From NCBI RefSeq assembly GCF_026616195.1, contig NZ_JANHDH010000001.1, forward strand, positions 372,001 through 436,000: a stretch of 64,000 bases of DNA, written 5' to 3'. Made by a program: the position numbers and the translations under genes. The notes beneath the pieces were generated by a model, which had not been told where the DNA came from, searched no databases, and was given only the letters and a program-made list of their open reading frames with translations. Below are positions 7,852-16,828 of this stretch, one piece after another; the first letter of the stretch is position 1; each line of letters starts with the position of its first letter. The DNA comes from Haloarchaeobius amylolyticus (GTDB taxonomy: Archaea; Halobacteriota; Halobacteria; Halobacteriales; Natrialbaceae).

Positions 7852-9123
7852 ATGGCACGGGGAAACAATGACCATCTGGTTTCGGGTCGGAATAAAGAGA
7901 CGAGCATCGGGTCTCGTCGCGCGTTCTTGAAGCTTGCAGCGGGCGGCAGTGCACTGAGCCTCGCCGGCTGTCTGGGTAACATCGGCGGCGCAGGCGGGAC
8001 CGACGACACACTGACCTACGGTGTCGTCAGTCCGATGTCCGGCGCATACAGCGGTCTGGCGCCGGGCCAGCGCAACGGTGCGAAGCTGGCCATCAAGACG
8101 CTCCAGGAGTCCGAGGACTTCGACTTCGAGATCGAGGGTGTGTACAAGGACGGGAAGACGGAGGACACCGCGTCGGTACAGGCCGCCCGCCGGGCGGTCG
8201 AACAGGACGGCGCCAACTTCGTCATGGGGGCCATCTCCAGTTCCGTCGCGCTCGCACTGAACGAACTCGCGAAGGACGAACAGGTAATCTACAACCCCGG
8301 TGGGGCCGCCGTGCCCATCACCGGGAGTGGGTGTAACGAGTACGTCTTCCGTGCCGAGACCAACACGGCACAGATCGCGGAGGCCGTCTCCGAGTACACG
8401 GTCAACAACCTCGGGACGGACGTCTGGTTCCACATCGCGGACTACGCCTACGGGACCTCGGTCCAGAACCGCGTCCAGATGCGCATGGAGGAGGCCGACT
8501 CGAACGTCAACGTCGTCGGCACCTCCAAGTCCGAACTCGGGGCGAGCAACTTCGACTCGTACATCTCACAGATCGACAACTCCGACGCCGAGGTCGTGGT
8601 CCTCGGGATGACCGGCGGCGACCTCATCTCGTTCGTGAGCCAGGCCGTCGACAGCGGCCTCACGGAGAACGTCGACATCATGGCGCCGACGATGACCTTC
8701 CAGGTCGTCCGCGGCGCACTCGGCCCGAAGGCGTACGGGACCTACGGCGGCGTCCGCTACGTCGCGGACATCGACAACCCGAAGAACAACAGTTTCGTCG
8801 ACGCCTACAAGAGCGAGTACGACGCGGTCCCGGACAACTTCGCCCGGGTCGGCTACCAGTCCATCATGATGACCGCCGAGGGCGTCAAGGAGGCCGGCTC
8901 GACCAACGTCGACGACGTCATCGACGCGCTCGAGGGCCTCGAGATGGACAGCATCCTCGGGACCAACCAGTTCCGGGCCTGCGACCACCAGGCGCTCAAC
9001 CCGACCTGGATGGGCAAGTGTGTCGAACCGGAGTCGGGCGAGATGGCGGACGTCGAGTTGCTGAAGAAGGTCGAGGGCAAGGACGCGATGATCCCCTGCG
9101 ACGAAACCGAGTGCTCGCTCTAA
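7852..9123 (+). CDS. livJ: Branched-chain/aromatic-type ABC substrate-binding lipoprotein (liv1)
   Basis: A 423-aa extracellular binding protein (Peripla_BP_6 family) anchored to the outer face of the membrane. A twin-arginine signal (SRRAFLKLAAGGSALSLAGC) gives Tat export and a lipid-modified Cys. The mature protein starts with TLTYGVVSPMSGAYSGLAPG, the usual family beginning. The ATG at 7852 is preferred over the longer open frame because it puts the Arg pair about 20 residues from the start and follows the TATA box. Its stop is one base before the permease gene, so it heads the liv1 operon. The phenylacetate-CoA ligase at the operon's end suggests an aromatic or branched-chain acid as substrate rather than an amino acid, but this is inference. 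Confidence 0.92.
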   Translation: MARGNNDHLVSGRNKETSIGSRRAFLKLAAGGSALSLAGCLGNIGGAGGTDDTLTYGVVSPMSGAYSGLAPGQRNGAKLAIKTLQESEDFDFEIEGVYKDGKTEDTASVQAARRAVEQDGANFVMGAISSSVALALNELAKDEQVIYNPGGAAVPITGSGCNEYVFRAETNTAQIAEAVSEYTVNNLGTDVWFHIADYAYGTSVQNRVQMRMEEADSNVNVVGTSKSELGASNFDSYISQIDNSDAEVVVLGMTGGDLISFVSQAVDSGLTENVDIMAPTMTFQVVRGALGPKAYGTYGGVRYVADIDNPKNNSFVDAYKSEYDAVPDNFARVGYQSIMMTAEGVKEAGSTNVDDVIDALEGLEMDSILGTNQFRACDHQALNPTWMGKCVEPESGEMADVELLKKVEGKDAMIPCDETECSL

Positions 9124-9124
9124 G

Positions 9125-11161
9125 ATGTCGACGCTACCACTGGTCTCAGGTGCAGCCATCCTCGACCAGCTCATCAACGGGCTGACCGTCGGGATGGTGT
9201 ACGTCCTCCTCGCCGCGGGTCTGTCCATCATCTTCGGCGTGATGGACGTCATCAACTTCGCCCACGGCGAGTTGCTGGCCCTGGGCGCGTACCTCGCCGT
9301 CGCCCTCTCGACGGCCGGCATCGGCAACTTCTGGGTGGCCCTGCTGGTCGCGCCACTGGCGGTGGCGGTCCTGGGCGGCGCGATGGAGCGGCTGACCATC
9401 CGGCCGCTCTACGGGCGCAACCCGCTGTATCACATCCTGTTGACGTTCGGGCTGGTGCTCATCTTCGTGGACGCCATCGAGCTGATATGGGGGACACAGT
9501 CCCTCGGGACGCTCGACACCGGCGCGCTCTCGGGGACCATCACCATCCTCGGCTTCCAGAAGCAGCTGTACAGCTACTTCGTCATCATCGCCGGGTCGGT
9601 CGTCGCGGCCGGCGCGTGGCTGGTGCTCGAGAAGACCCGGTTCGGGCTCGTCGTCCGCGCCGGCTCGATGGACCGCGACATGGTCCGTCACCTCGGCATC
9701 GACATCGACCGCTACTACACCCTCGTCTTCGCGTTCGGGGCGTTCCTGGCCGCCGTCGGCGGGGTCATCCTCGCCGGCCGGCAGTCGGTCGACCCCGGCA
9801 TGGGTGCCGGCGTCATCATCCCGGCGTTCATCGTCGTGGTGCTCGGCGGCCTCGGGAGCTTCCGCGGCGCGGTCGCGGGTGGCCTGCTCGTCGGCGTCGT
9901 CCAGACGCTGGTACGCTGGCAACTCCCGTTCCTCGAGGGGCTCGTCGTCTTCCTGCTGATGATCGGCGTCCTGCTGGTCCGCCCGCAGGGCCTGTTCGGC
10001 AGCCCCGAGTGGCACGACCCCGGCGAGTCCGGTGGCGACCTGCTCACGGGCGCCGGCGGCGGCCTGCTCACGCCACAGCAACGGAAGTTGCTCGGCGGGG
10101 GCGTCGTCGCCTTGCTGTTCCTGGCGCCACTCGGCATCGGGAACCTCTGGGGCTCGTACTTCGTGAACACGTTCCTCGTCGACATCCTCATCTGGGCGCT
10201 GTTCGCGCTCAGTCTCGACCTCGTGATGGGCTACACCGGCCTGGTGTCGCTGGGCCACGTCCTGTTCTACGGGGTCGGCGCGTACGCGACGGTGCTGTTC
10301 GCGCTGTACCTGCTCCCGTCGGTCTGGATCGCGCTCCTGGTCGGCATCCTCGTCGCGGCACTCATCGCGTGGGTCGTCGGGTACCTGTCCATCCGGGTCT
10401 CCGGCGTCTACTTCTCGATGATCACGCTGGCGTTCGCCGAACTGTTCGCCAGCCTGACGGTGAAGATGCCGGGCCTGCGCGCGGAGATCAACCCGTTCCT
10501 CGCCTCCATCGGCGTCCCGACCATCCCGCCGCTCACGCAGGGTGAGGACGGCATCGGGGCCGGCGAGCTGTACTACGGACTCACGTCCGGGCCCGAGTTC
10601 GGCAACGTCGCCCTGCTCGGCGACATCATGCTGAACTACTACGTCGTGCTCGTGCTGGTCGTGGTCTCGTACTTCGTGGCTCGCCGCCTCATCGACGCCC
10701 CCTTCGGGAGCGTCCTGCAGTCCATCCGCGAGTCCGAACAGCGCGCGTCGTTCCTCGGCTACGACACGACCGCGTACAAGCGCCGGGCGTTCGTCGTCAG
10801 CGGGGCCCTCGGTGGCCTCGCCGGCGGCCTGCGCGCGACCCAGACGCTGGGTCGGGCGTCGCCCGGGTTCCTCGACTGGCTCCTCTCGGGCGAGGTCATC
10901 GTCATGACCTTGCTCGGCGGGATGGGGACCCTGTACGGCCCGATGATAGGGGCGGCCGGGTTCATCTCGCTGCAGGAGCTGCTGCTCGAACAGGGTATCG
11001 GCTACTGGCAGGGCGTCCTCGGCGTCGTCTTCGTCCTGTTCGTCATCTTCGTCCCGCGCGGCCTCGTCTCGGTGCCGTCGCTCATCAAGCAGCGCCAGCA
11101 GGCGATGTCCGGCGGGGAAGGTGGCTCTCCCGACGCCGAACCCACGGAGGTGAGTGACTGA
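9125..11161 (+). CDS. Fused LivH-LivM ABC permease (liv1)
   Basis: A 678-aa integral membrane protein that combines both permease subunits of a HAAT-family importer. Residues about 1-295 are LivH-like (MVYVLLAAGLSIIFGVMDVI, then NFAHGE and the loop GGLGSFRGAVAGG). Residues about 320-678 are LivM-like (LSLDLVMGYTGLVSLGHVLF, then the loop GGMGTLYGPMIGA). A Gly/Asp-rich linker near 300-315 joins them. The family normally has two polypeptides of about 290 and 330-400 aa, as in the liv2 cluster of this same window. ATG begins two bases after the binding-protein stop, and the 3' end overlaps the livG start by one base. Confidence 0.93.
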   Translation: MSTLPLVSGAAILDQLINGLTVGMVYVLLAAGLSIIFGVMDVINFAHGELLALGAYLAVALSTAGIGNFWVALLVAPLAVAVLGGAMERLTIRPLYGRNPLYHILLTFGLVLIFVDAIELIWGTQSLGTLDTGALSGTITILGFQKQLYSYFVIIAGSVVAAGAWLVLEKTRFGLVVRAGSMDRDMVRHLGIDIDRYYTLVFAFGAFLAAVGGVILAGRQSVDPGMGAGVIIPAFIVVVLGGLGSFRGAVAGGLLVGVVQTLVRWQLPFLEGLVVFLLMIGVLLVRPQGLFGSPEWHDPGESGGDLLTGAGGGLLTPQQRKLLGGGVVALLFLAPLGIGNLWGSYFVNTFLVDILIWALFALSLDLVMGYTGLVSLGHVLFYGVGAYATVLFALYLLPSVWIALLVGILVAALIAWVVGYLSIRVSGVYFSMITLAFAELFASLTVKMPGLRAEINPFLASIGVPTIPPLTQGEDGIGAGELYYGLTSGPEFGNVALLGDIMLNYYVVLVLVVVSYFVARRLIDAPFGSVLQSIRESEQRASFLGYDTTAYKRRAFVVSGALGGLAGGLRATQTLGRASPGFLDWLLSGEVIVMTLLGGMGTLYGPMIGAAGFISLQELLLEQGIGYWQGVLGVVFVLFVIFVPRGLVSVPSLIKQRQQAMSGGEGGSPDAEPTEVSD

Positions 11162-11958
11162 TGGCGACCGCACACGACGCGACCGACTCGTTCGACACCG
11201 GCGACCCCGTGCTCGAGACGCGTGAGCTCACCCGGCGCTTCGGCGAGCTGGTTGCCACGGACGACCTCTCCATCGAGGTCCAGGCCGGCGAGTTCCGGAG
11301 CATCATCGGCCCGAACGGCGCCGGGAAGACCACCCTGTTCAACCTCGTCTCGGGGGCGCTGTACCCGAGCGAGGGGGCGGTCATCTTCCAGGGCGAGGAC
11401 GTCTCCCGGCTCCCACCCCACAAGCGCGTGAAGAAGGGCATCGGGCGCTCGTTCCAGATCACCAACGTCTTCGGGGGCCTCTCGGTCCGCGAGAACGTCC
11501 GACTCGCCGCACAGGCGACCGTCGGTGAGCGCTCGCCCGTCCAGAACCTCTTCGGCAACAAGGACTCGTTCCCCGACCTGAACGAGCGCACCGACGACGT
11601 GCTCTCCCGGGTCGGCCTCGACGGCCGCGGGGACGAGCGCGCCTCGGCGATGGCCTACGGCGACCGGCGCCGGCTGGAGATCGGCCTCGTGCTCGCGACC
11701 GACCCGGACCTCGTCATGCTCGACGAGCCCACCGCGGGCATGAGCGCCGACGAGACCCGTGCCACGATGGAACTCATCGGGGACGTCCTCTCGGACAGGA
11801 CCGTCCTGCTCATCGAACACGACATCGAACTCGTCATGAACGCATCCGACCGCATCACGGTCCTGAACCGCGGCTCAGAGCTCGCGACCGGCGCACCAGA
11901 AGAGGTCGCGGAGAACGACGAGGTCCAGCAGGCCTACCTCGGCGGTGGTGTGGTATGA
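11161..11958 (+). CDS. livG: LivG-type ABC ATPase (liv1)
   Basis: A 265-aa cytoplasmic ATPase that powers the liv1 permease. Walker A is GPNGAGKTT, the LivG-type signature is MAYGDRRRLEIG (in place of LSGGQ), and Walker B is LVMLDEPTAG. The switch His is in LIEHDIELVM. The start ATG shares its first base with the permease stop (TGATG), and the end overlaps livF by four bases (ATGA), so translation is probably coupled throughout the operon. Confidence 0.94.
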   Translation: MATAHDATDSFDTGDPVLETRELTRRFGELVATDDLSIEVQAGEFRSIIGPNGAGKTTLFNLVSGALYPSEGAVIFQGEDVSRLPPHKRVKKGIGRSFQITNVFGGLSVRENVRLAAQATVGERSPVQNLFGNKDSFPDLNERTDDVLSRVGLDGRGDERASAMAYGDRRRLEIGLVLATDPDLVMLDEPTAGMSADETRATMELIGDVLSDRTVLLIEHDIELVMNASDRITVLNRGSELATGAPEEVAENDEVQQAYLGGGVV

Positions 11959-12674
11959 GCCTGCTCGAACTGGAGAACGTCCACGGCGGCTACGGGGAGA
12001 CGGAGGTGCTCTCCGGCGTCACCATGGACGTCGAGGACGGCGAGGTCGTCTCGCTGGTCGGCCGCAACGGCGTCGGCAAGACGACCACCCTGCGGAGCAT
12101 CGTCGGCGTCGTCGAGACGTCGAAGGGTGCCATCCGGTACCAGGGCGAGGACATCACCGAGGCGTCCGCGGAGGACGTCGCCCGGAAGGGCATCGGCTTC
12201 GTCCCGGAGGAGCGCCGGGTCTTCCCCGGCCTGACCGTCACCGAGAACCTCCGGATGGGCCGCTTCGGCGGCAGCGACACCGCCCACCGGCGCTCCGTCG
12301 AGGACATCTGGCAGCTCGACGCCTTCGAGAACCTGCGCGAGCGCAAACAGAGCCGCGGCGCCGACCTCTCCGGCGGGGAGCAACAGATGCTCTCCATCGC
12401 CCGGGCGATGGTCGCCGGCGCGGACCTGCTCCTGCTCGACGAACCGACGGAGGGGCTCGCGCCCATCATCGTCGAACGCGTCGCCGACCTGGTGACCGAG
12501 TTGAACGAGGAGGGCATCTCGGTCCTGCTGGTCGAGCAGAACGTCGCGGTGGCGAGCCAACTCGCCGACCGCGTGTTCATCCTCGACAAGGGCCAGATCG
12601 TCTACGAGGGCACGCCAGAGGAACTGGACGAGAACGAATCCGTGCGCGACAGGCACCTCGGGGTGAGCATCTGA
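11955..12674 (+). CDS. livF: LivF-type ABC ATPase (liv1)
   Basis: A 239-aa cytoplasmic ATPase, partner of LivG. Walker A is GRNGVGKTT, the signature is LSGGEQQMLSIARAM, Walker B is LLLLDEPTEGLAP, and the switch His position is occupied by Gln (LVEQNVAVA), which is normal for LivF. It overlaps livG by four bases. The gene ends about 57 bases before the phenylacetate-CoA ligase, which has its own TATA-like box but is probably also reached by read-through. Confidence 0.94.
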   Translation: MSLLELENVHGGYGETEVLSGVTMDVEDGEVVSLVGRNGVGKTTTLRSIVGVVETSKGAIRYQGEDITEASAEDVARKGIGFVPEERRVFPGLTVTENLRMGRFGGSDTAHRRSVEDIWQLDAFENLRERKQSRGADLSGGEQQMLSIARAMVAGADLLLLDEPTEGLAPIIVERVADLVTELNEEGISVLLVEQNVAVASQLADRVFILDKGQIVYEGTPEELDENESVRDRHLGVSI

Positions 12675-12730
12675 CGGGTGCGCCTGTCGCCACCTGAAGC
12701 TATTTACTGACACGAAAGATGGTTCAAAAC

Positions 12731-14023
12731 ATGGTCTACAACGAGATCGAAACCGCATCACGAGCAGAGGTCACAGCACTGCAGAGCAAGCGCCTTCGCG
12801 AGACCGTCGAGCACGTCTACGAGAACGTGCCGTGGTACCGCGAGCAGTTCGAGGAGCTGGGCATCACGCCCGAGGACATCGAGACCATCGACGACATCAC
12901 GAAGCTCCCGTTCACCACGAAGGAGGACATCCGCGACAACTACCCGATGGACCTGTTCGCGGTCGACCGCAGCGAACTGCGGCGCATCCACGCCTCCTCC
13001 GGGACGACGGGCAAGCCCAAGATCGTCGGCTACACCGAGGACGACCTCGGCGTCTGGCGCGAGGCCATGGCGCGCTCGCTGAAGGCGGGCGGCGTCGAAC
13101 CCGGCATGATGGTCCAGAACGCCTACGGCTACGGGCTGTTCACGGGCGGCCTCGGCTTCCACGACGGCATCCAGGAACTCGGCGCCTCGGTCATCCCGAC
13201 CGGCGGCGGGAACACGGCCCGCCAGCTCGACATGCTGCAGGACCTCGAATCGGACGTGCTCTGTTGCACCCCGTCGTACTGCCTCTACCTCGCCGAGGAG
13301 GCCGAAGAGCGCGGCATCGACCTCAGCGAACTGCCCCTCTCGCGGGTCGTCATCGGTGCCGAGCCGTTCACCGACCCCATGCGCGAGGAGATCGAGGAGG
13401 CCCTCGGCGTCAGCGCGGTCGACGTGTACGGCCTCTCCGAGGTCATCGGCCCGGGCGTCTCCATCGAGTGTACCGAGGCCCAGGACGGCCTGCACATCTG
13501 GGAGGACCACTTCTACCCGGAGGTCCTGGACCCCGAGACGGGCGAACCCGTCGGCGAGGGCGAGGAGGGTGAACTCGTCATCACCTCGCTCACCAAGCAG
13601 GCCCTGCCCATGATCCGGTACCGCACCGGCGACATGACCCGGCTCAACTACGACACCTGCGAGTGTGGCCGCACGATGGTCCGCATGGACAACATCACCG
13701 GCCGCGCCGACGACCTCATCATCGTCCGCGGGGTCAACGTCTACCCGAGCCAGATCGAGGAGGTCATGCTCGACATGGAGGACGTCGCGCCGTACTACCG
13801 CATCGACCTCTACCGGAAGGGCAACCTCGACACCATGGAGCTCACGGTCGAGTACCACGAGGACTACGAGGGCACCCACGCCGAACTCGAGGCACAGATC
13901 GAGAACCGCCTCAAGGACGTCCTCGACGTCAAGCCCGACGAGATCGAGGTCGTCGGCCCGGGCGTCATCGAGCGCACCGAGGTCGGCAAGGTCAAGCGCG
14001 TCTTCGACCACAGAGAGGAGTAA
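12731..14023 (+). CDS. paaK: Phenylacetate-CoA ligase family enzyme (AMP-forming)
   Basis: A 430-aa cytoplasmic enzyme that activates phenylacetate or a related aryl acid with ATP and CoA. The AMP-binding P-loop is ASSGTTGKPKIVGYT, followed by VDVYGLSEVIGPG, the Asp/Arg motif YRTGDMTRL, and the C-terminal lid with RADDLIIVRGVNVYPSQIEE. The length matches E. coli PaaK (about 437 aa). An upstream in-frame ATG exists at 12719, but the TATTTA box at 12701-12706 would start transcription at about 12730, favouring a leaderless ATG at 12731. It lies directly after the liv1 ABC operon, and a PaaI-like thioesterase lies 3.3 kb downstream. The actual acid is not certain from sequence. Confidence 0.88.
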   Translation: MVYNEIETASRAEVTALQSKRLRETVEHVYENVPWYREQFEELGITPEDIETIDDITKLPFTTKEDIRDNYPMDLFAVDRSELRRIHASSGTTGKPKIVGYTEDDLGVWREAMARSLKAGGVEPGMMVQNAYGYGLFTGGLGFHDGIQELGASVIPTGGGNTARQLDMLQDLESDVLCCTPSYCLYLAEEAEERGIDLSELPLSRVVIGAEPFTDPMREEIEEALGVSAVDVYGLSEVIGPGVSIECTEAQDGLHIWEDHFYPEVLDPETGEPVGEGEEGELVITSLTKQALPMIRYRTGDMTRLNYDTCECGRTMVRMDNITGRADDLIIVRGVNVYPSQIEEVMLDMEDVAPYYRIDLYRKGNLDTMELTVEYHEDYEGTHAELEAQIENRLKDVLDVKPDEIEVVGPGVIERTEVGKVKRVFDHREE

Positions 14024-14121
14024 ACTCCTCGCGAGCCCCCGCTTGCTTCGCTCGCGGGGACACCGCGAAGTGTAACCTCTTCGCGAGCCTCACTCGCTTC
14101 GCTCGCCGATCGCTGTTTTTT
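14021..14121 (+). terminator. Tandem hairpins followed by a T-run after paaK
   Basis: Two similar elements of about 34 bases (14021-14055 and 14073-14106) each fold into a stem built from CGCGAGC/GCTCGCG (14030-14036 with 14050-14056) or GCGAGC/GCTCGC (14083-14088 with 14101-14106). They share the loop ending GCTTCGCTCGC. A run of seven to eight T (about 14114-14121) follows. The layout fits a transcription terminator with a duplicated stem. Confidence 0.6.
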
Positions 14122-14179
14122 ACCCTGGCTTGCAAGCTAATGGAGAACGTACTTACAGCCGTAGCGTCGCGTCCCGTAC

Positions 14180-14839
14180 GTGACGTTCAGCATCTGCGTC
14201 AGAGAGTCCTGCGGCGACCACGACCGGTTCGGCGTCGCCGTGACGACGCGGATGCCCGGTATCGGAGACCTCTCGCCGTTCGTCTCCCGACACGGCGCGG
14301 TGGCCGTCCAGGGTCACGTCACGGGGGCACTCGGCCCGCGGCTTCTCGACCTGCTCGCCGATGGCTACTACCTCGACGACGTGATCCAGACCGTCCTCGG
14401 GCCCGAACTCGACCCGGAGAACCGGCAGATACACGGGGTCGACAGCCACGGGACGGCCACCTACACCGGCGAGGGGTGCAACGACTGGCGTGGCCACCGG
14501 AGTGGCACGAACTACACCGTCGCCGGCAACCTGCTCGCCTCGGACGCAGTCCTCGACGCGATGGCCGAGTGCTACGAGGACGGCGACCGTGACGAGGACC
14601 TCGCGAAGCGGCTCATCGACGTGCTCGAGGCCGGCGAGGACGCGGGGGGCGACCGTCGCGACCTCGACATCCAGTCCGCCACGCTCCGGGTGGTCGACCC
14701 GGAGGCACCACTCGGAGATTCGTACTACAACGACCTTCGGACGAACGCGACGCGGACGCCACTCGCGGACCTGCGGGAGCACTACGAACTCGGGGTCGAG
14801 GGGCGGGCGGTCGTCGCGGACCGGTACGACTGGGAGTGA
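14180..14839 (+). CDS. DUF1028 family protein
   Basis: A 219-aa protein of the DUF1028 family, whose fold is thought to resemble Ntn hydrolases. The N-terminus TFSICVRESCGDHDRFGVAV and the later FVSRHGAVAVQGHVT and YTGEGCNDWRGHRSGTNYTVAGNLLA match the family pattern, and the size is normal. It starts with GTG at 14180. An ACTTACA element about 27 bases upstream supports a leaderless transcript and makes longer starts unlikely. Processing after the initiator Met would expose Thr2, which could act as an N-terminal nucleophile; this is speculation. The function in archaea is unknown. Confidence 0.87.
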   Translation: MTFSICVRESCGDHDRFGVAVTTRMPGIGDLSPFVSRHGAVAVQGHVTGALGPRLLDLLADGYYLDDVIQTVLGPELDPENRQIHGVDSHGTATYTGEGCNDWRGHRSGTNYTVAGNLLASDAVLDAMAECYEDGDRDEDLAKRLIDVLEAGEDAGGDRRDLDIQSATLRVVDPEAPLGDSYYNDLRTNATRTPLADLREHYELGVEGRAVVADRYDWE

Positions 14840-14860
14840 GAAACAGCGGGAGTCCCGTCC

Positions 14861-15298
14861 TCAGCCCGACGAGAACCGCCGTCCGGCGTCACCATCGCGG
14901 TCGAGTCTGGCCGCCACGAACCCGACGACGCCAGCCACGAGCAGGACCGCCGGCACGCCGAACAGCAACACCGTGAGCCCCATCGACATGCCGGCGCCGA
15001 GGTAGAGGCCCAGGCCGAAGGCGACCGTACCGAGGAACCCGAGGACTGCGCCCCCGGCGGCCCAGAGCCCGCGGGTCACGCCCTCGGTGGGGGTGCCCGT
15101 GGCGGTCTGGTCGCGGTACCAGAGGCCGACGAAGGTGGCGAACAGGGCGGTCAGGCCGGCGTAGACGCCGACCGGGAGCCCGACCAGCAGCGAGAACTCT
15201 ATCTGCGGTGCCAACAGGGCTGTCACGCCGACCGTCGTGAGGACGAACCCGAGGATGGCGGCGAGGACCGCGACCAGGGCTCTGACTATCGTCTTCAT
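14861..15298 (-). CDS. 145-aa four-helix membrane protein, paralogue A
   Basis: A small integral membrane protein with about four hydrophobic segments, beginning MKTIVRALVAVLAAILGFVL. The centre has VGLPVGVYAGLTALFATFVG and the loop LWYRDQTATGTPTEG; the tail is short and polar (RRFSSG). It is the same length as, and clearly related to, the protein at 16829-17266: both contain the core GLP.GVYAG and LWYRD..ATG.P and end in SSG. A GATATATC TATA box at 15321-15328 lies 26 bases from the start. The family is not known to me. Its position tail-to-tail with DUF1028 and head-to-head with the lipoprotein gene suggests a role near the envelope. Confidence 0.8.
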   Translation of the reverse strand: MKTIVRALVAVLAAILGFVLTTVGVTALLAPQIEFSLLVGLPVGVYAGLTALFATFVGLWYRDQTATGTPTEGVTRGLWAAGGAVLGFLGTVAFGLGLYLGAGMSMGLTVLLFGVPAVLLVAGVVGFVAARLDRDGDAGRRFSSG

Positions 15299-15320
15299 GA
15301 GTGATACTACGACAGCCGCG

Positions 15321-15328
15321 GATATATC
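15321..15328 (-). promoter_or_regulatory. TATA box and conserved upstream region of paralogue A
   Basis: GATATATC is centred 26 bases from the start codon. Further upstream, about 15335-15360, the sequence GGCTCTCGTGCGCTGAGAACG resembles the corresponding region of paralogue B, so the promoter was duplicated with the gene or kept under shared control. Confidence 0.6.
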
Positions 15329-15441
15329 GAGCGATGCCGGCTCTCGTGCGCTGAGAACGACGATTCGCGTGTCTCCCCGGAGACTACAGCAATCACTTGT
15401 CCTTTGCGAAGAAGTACCACGGTTCGGCGAGACGTTCGACC

Positions 15442-16827
15442 GTGACGCGACCCGCCCTCCCCGTCCTCCTGGTCGTCTGCGTCCTCCTCGCCGGCTGTTC
15501 GGGGCTGCTGCCCGGCGACGGGACGCCGACCACCGACGGCACCGAACCCGCGACCGAGTCCCGCCAGCCGACCACGACAGCCCCGGCGACCGCCACGACG
15601 CCGCCGACGCCGGCACGGCGAACCGCCGTCCCCACGGTCGAACCCCTCTCACCGCCCGAGGAGCCACCCGAGCCACGGGCCGTCGCGACCAACTTCTCGC
15701 ACGACCCGGCCGTCGACACCGTCTACCGGCGGGTCGAGACTCTCCGCGGGGTGACGGCCCGCGAGCAGGTCAAGGTCGAGGCACACGCGGTCGCCATCGT
15801 GGACCAGGAGGGTGAACCCATGGAACCCGGCGACCCCTTCGACTACCCCGACGACGCGAAGCACCTCGGCGAGTTGCAGGCGAAGGTCCTCCAGTTCTAC
15901 AGTTCGAGGGAGGTGCCACTGCTCGGTGCGGCCGCCTCGGGCTTCGCCGACGAGACCTCGGTCGGGGTGATGAACGAGGAACGCTACGAAGGGCTGTTCT
16001 CCGAGTCGTTCGAGGCGTTGCTGGTCCACGAGTTCGTCCACACGCTCCAGGAGCAGTACGGCATCACCGAGCGCGAGCGCTACCGGAGCACGACCGACGG
16101 GTACTACGCCCGGCTGATGCTCACCGAGGGCGACGCGACCCTGACGACGTACCGGTACTGGCGGCAGTACGACCTCCCGGGCCGGAACCCGCTCGCGGCC
16201 CGGAACCGGACCGAGCCACGGGGCTACTGGACGTTCGGCTTCAGCGACAAGACCCGGTACTACGGGGCGCTGTACCTCCAGTCGGTCCCCGCGGACCGCC
16301 GGAACGACCACGTCGCGAACCCGCCCGATACGACCGCCGAGGTGATGCACCCGAACCAGTCGTGGGACCTGCCCGGCCCGGCCGTGACGGCACCGGCGCC
16401 CGACGACTGGTCGACCGCCTCCCGGAACCGCGTCGGGGAACTCGCGGTCCGGTACGCGCTCCGGACGAACGACGTGCCCTACCGCCGGGCAGCCACCGCC
16501 AGCACCGGCTGGTGGAACGACTCGCTCCGGACCTTCGACCGGCCCGACGGCGTCGCGGCCAGCTGGGCCACCCGGTGGGCGAGCGAGGAGGACGCGACCG
16601 AGTTCGCCGGGACCTGGCGGGACATGCTCGGCAACCTGAACGCGACCGAGCGCGACGGGGTCCTCACGGTCCCCGGGACCGACCACCGGCCGACGATGCA
16701 CTACGTCGTCGTCACCGACGGACGGGTCGTGTACGTGGCTGCGGCCGAGACGCAGGCGCTGGCCGAGGCGGTGGCTGAGTCGTTCCCCGTGGACGACCGC
16801 CGTATCGAGGACGACCCGCGCAAGTGA
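15442..16827 (+). CDS. Surface lipoprotein of the Hvo_1808 type with HExxH motif
   Basis: A 461-aa exported lipoprotein. The signal (RPALPVLLVVCVLLAGC) is a Sec-type lipobox without a twin Arg, unusual in this window. A Thr/Pro-rich stalk of about 60 residues follows, then a globular domain. The domain has LLVHEFVHTLQEQYG, an HExxH zinc-peptidase-like motif, followed by LTEGDATL that could supply the third ligand Glu. This pattern matches what I recall of the Hvo_1808 family surface proteins of haloarchaea. GTG at 15442 is chosen because it puts the signal at the N-terminus; the frame is open further upstream. It is flanked on both sides by the two 145-aa paralogues, which point towards and away from it. 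Confidence 0.82.
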   Translation: MTRPALPVLLVVCVLLAGCSGLLPGDGTPTTDGTEPATESRQPTTTAPATATTPPTPARRTAVPTVEPLSPPEEPPEPRAVATNFSHDPAVDTVYRRVETLRGVTAREQVKVEAHAVAIVDQEGEPMEPGDPFDYPDDAKHLGELQAKVLQFYSSREVPLLGAAASGFADETSVGVMNEERYEGLFSESFEALLVHEFVHTLQEQYGITERERYRSTTDGYYARLMLTEGDATLTTYRYWRQYDLPGRNPLAARNRTEPRGYWTFGFSDKTRYYGALYLQSVPADRRNDHVANPPDTTAEVMHPNQSWDLPGPAVTAPAPDDWSTASRNRVGELAVRYALRTNDVPYRRAATASTGWWNDSLRTFDRPDGVAASWATRWASEEDATEFAGTWRDMLGNLNATERDGVLTVPGTDHRPTMHYVVVTDGRVVYVAAAETQALAEAVAESFPVDDRRIEDDPRK

Positions 16828-16828
16828 G

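Noticed and set aside
14021-14106. CRISPR-like repeat
   Set aside because: Only two imperfect copies with an 18-base gap, each self-complementary and followed by a T-run. This fits a terminator, not an array.
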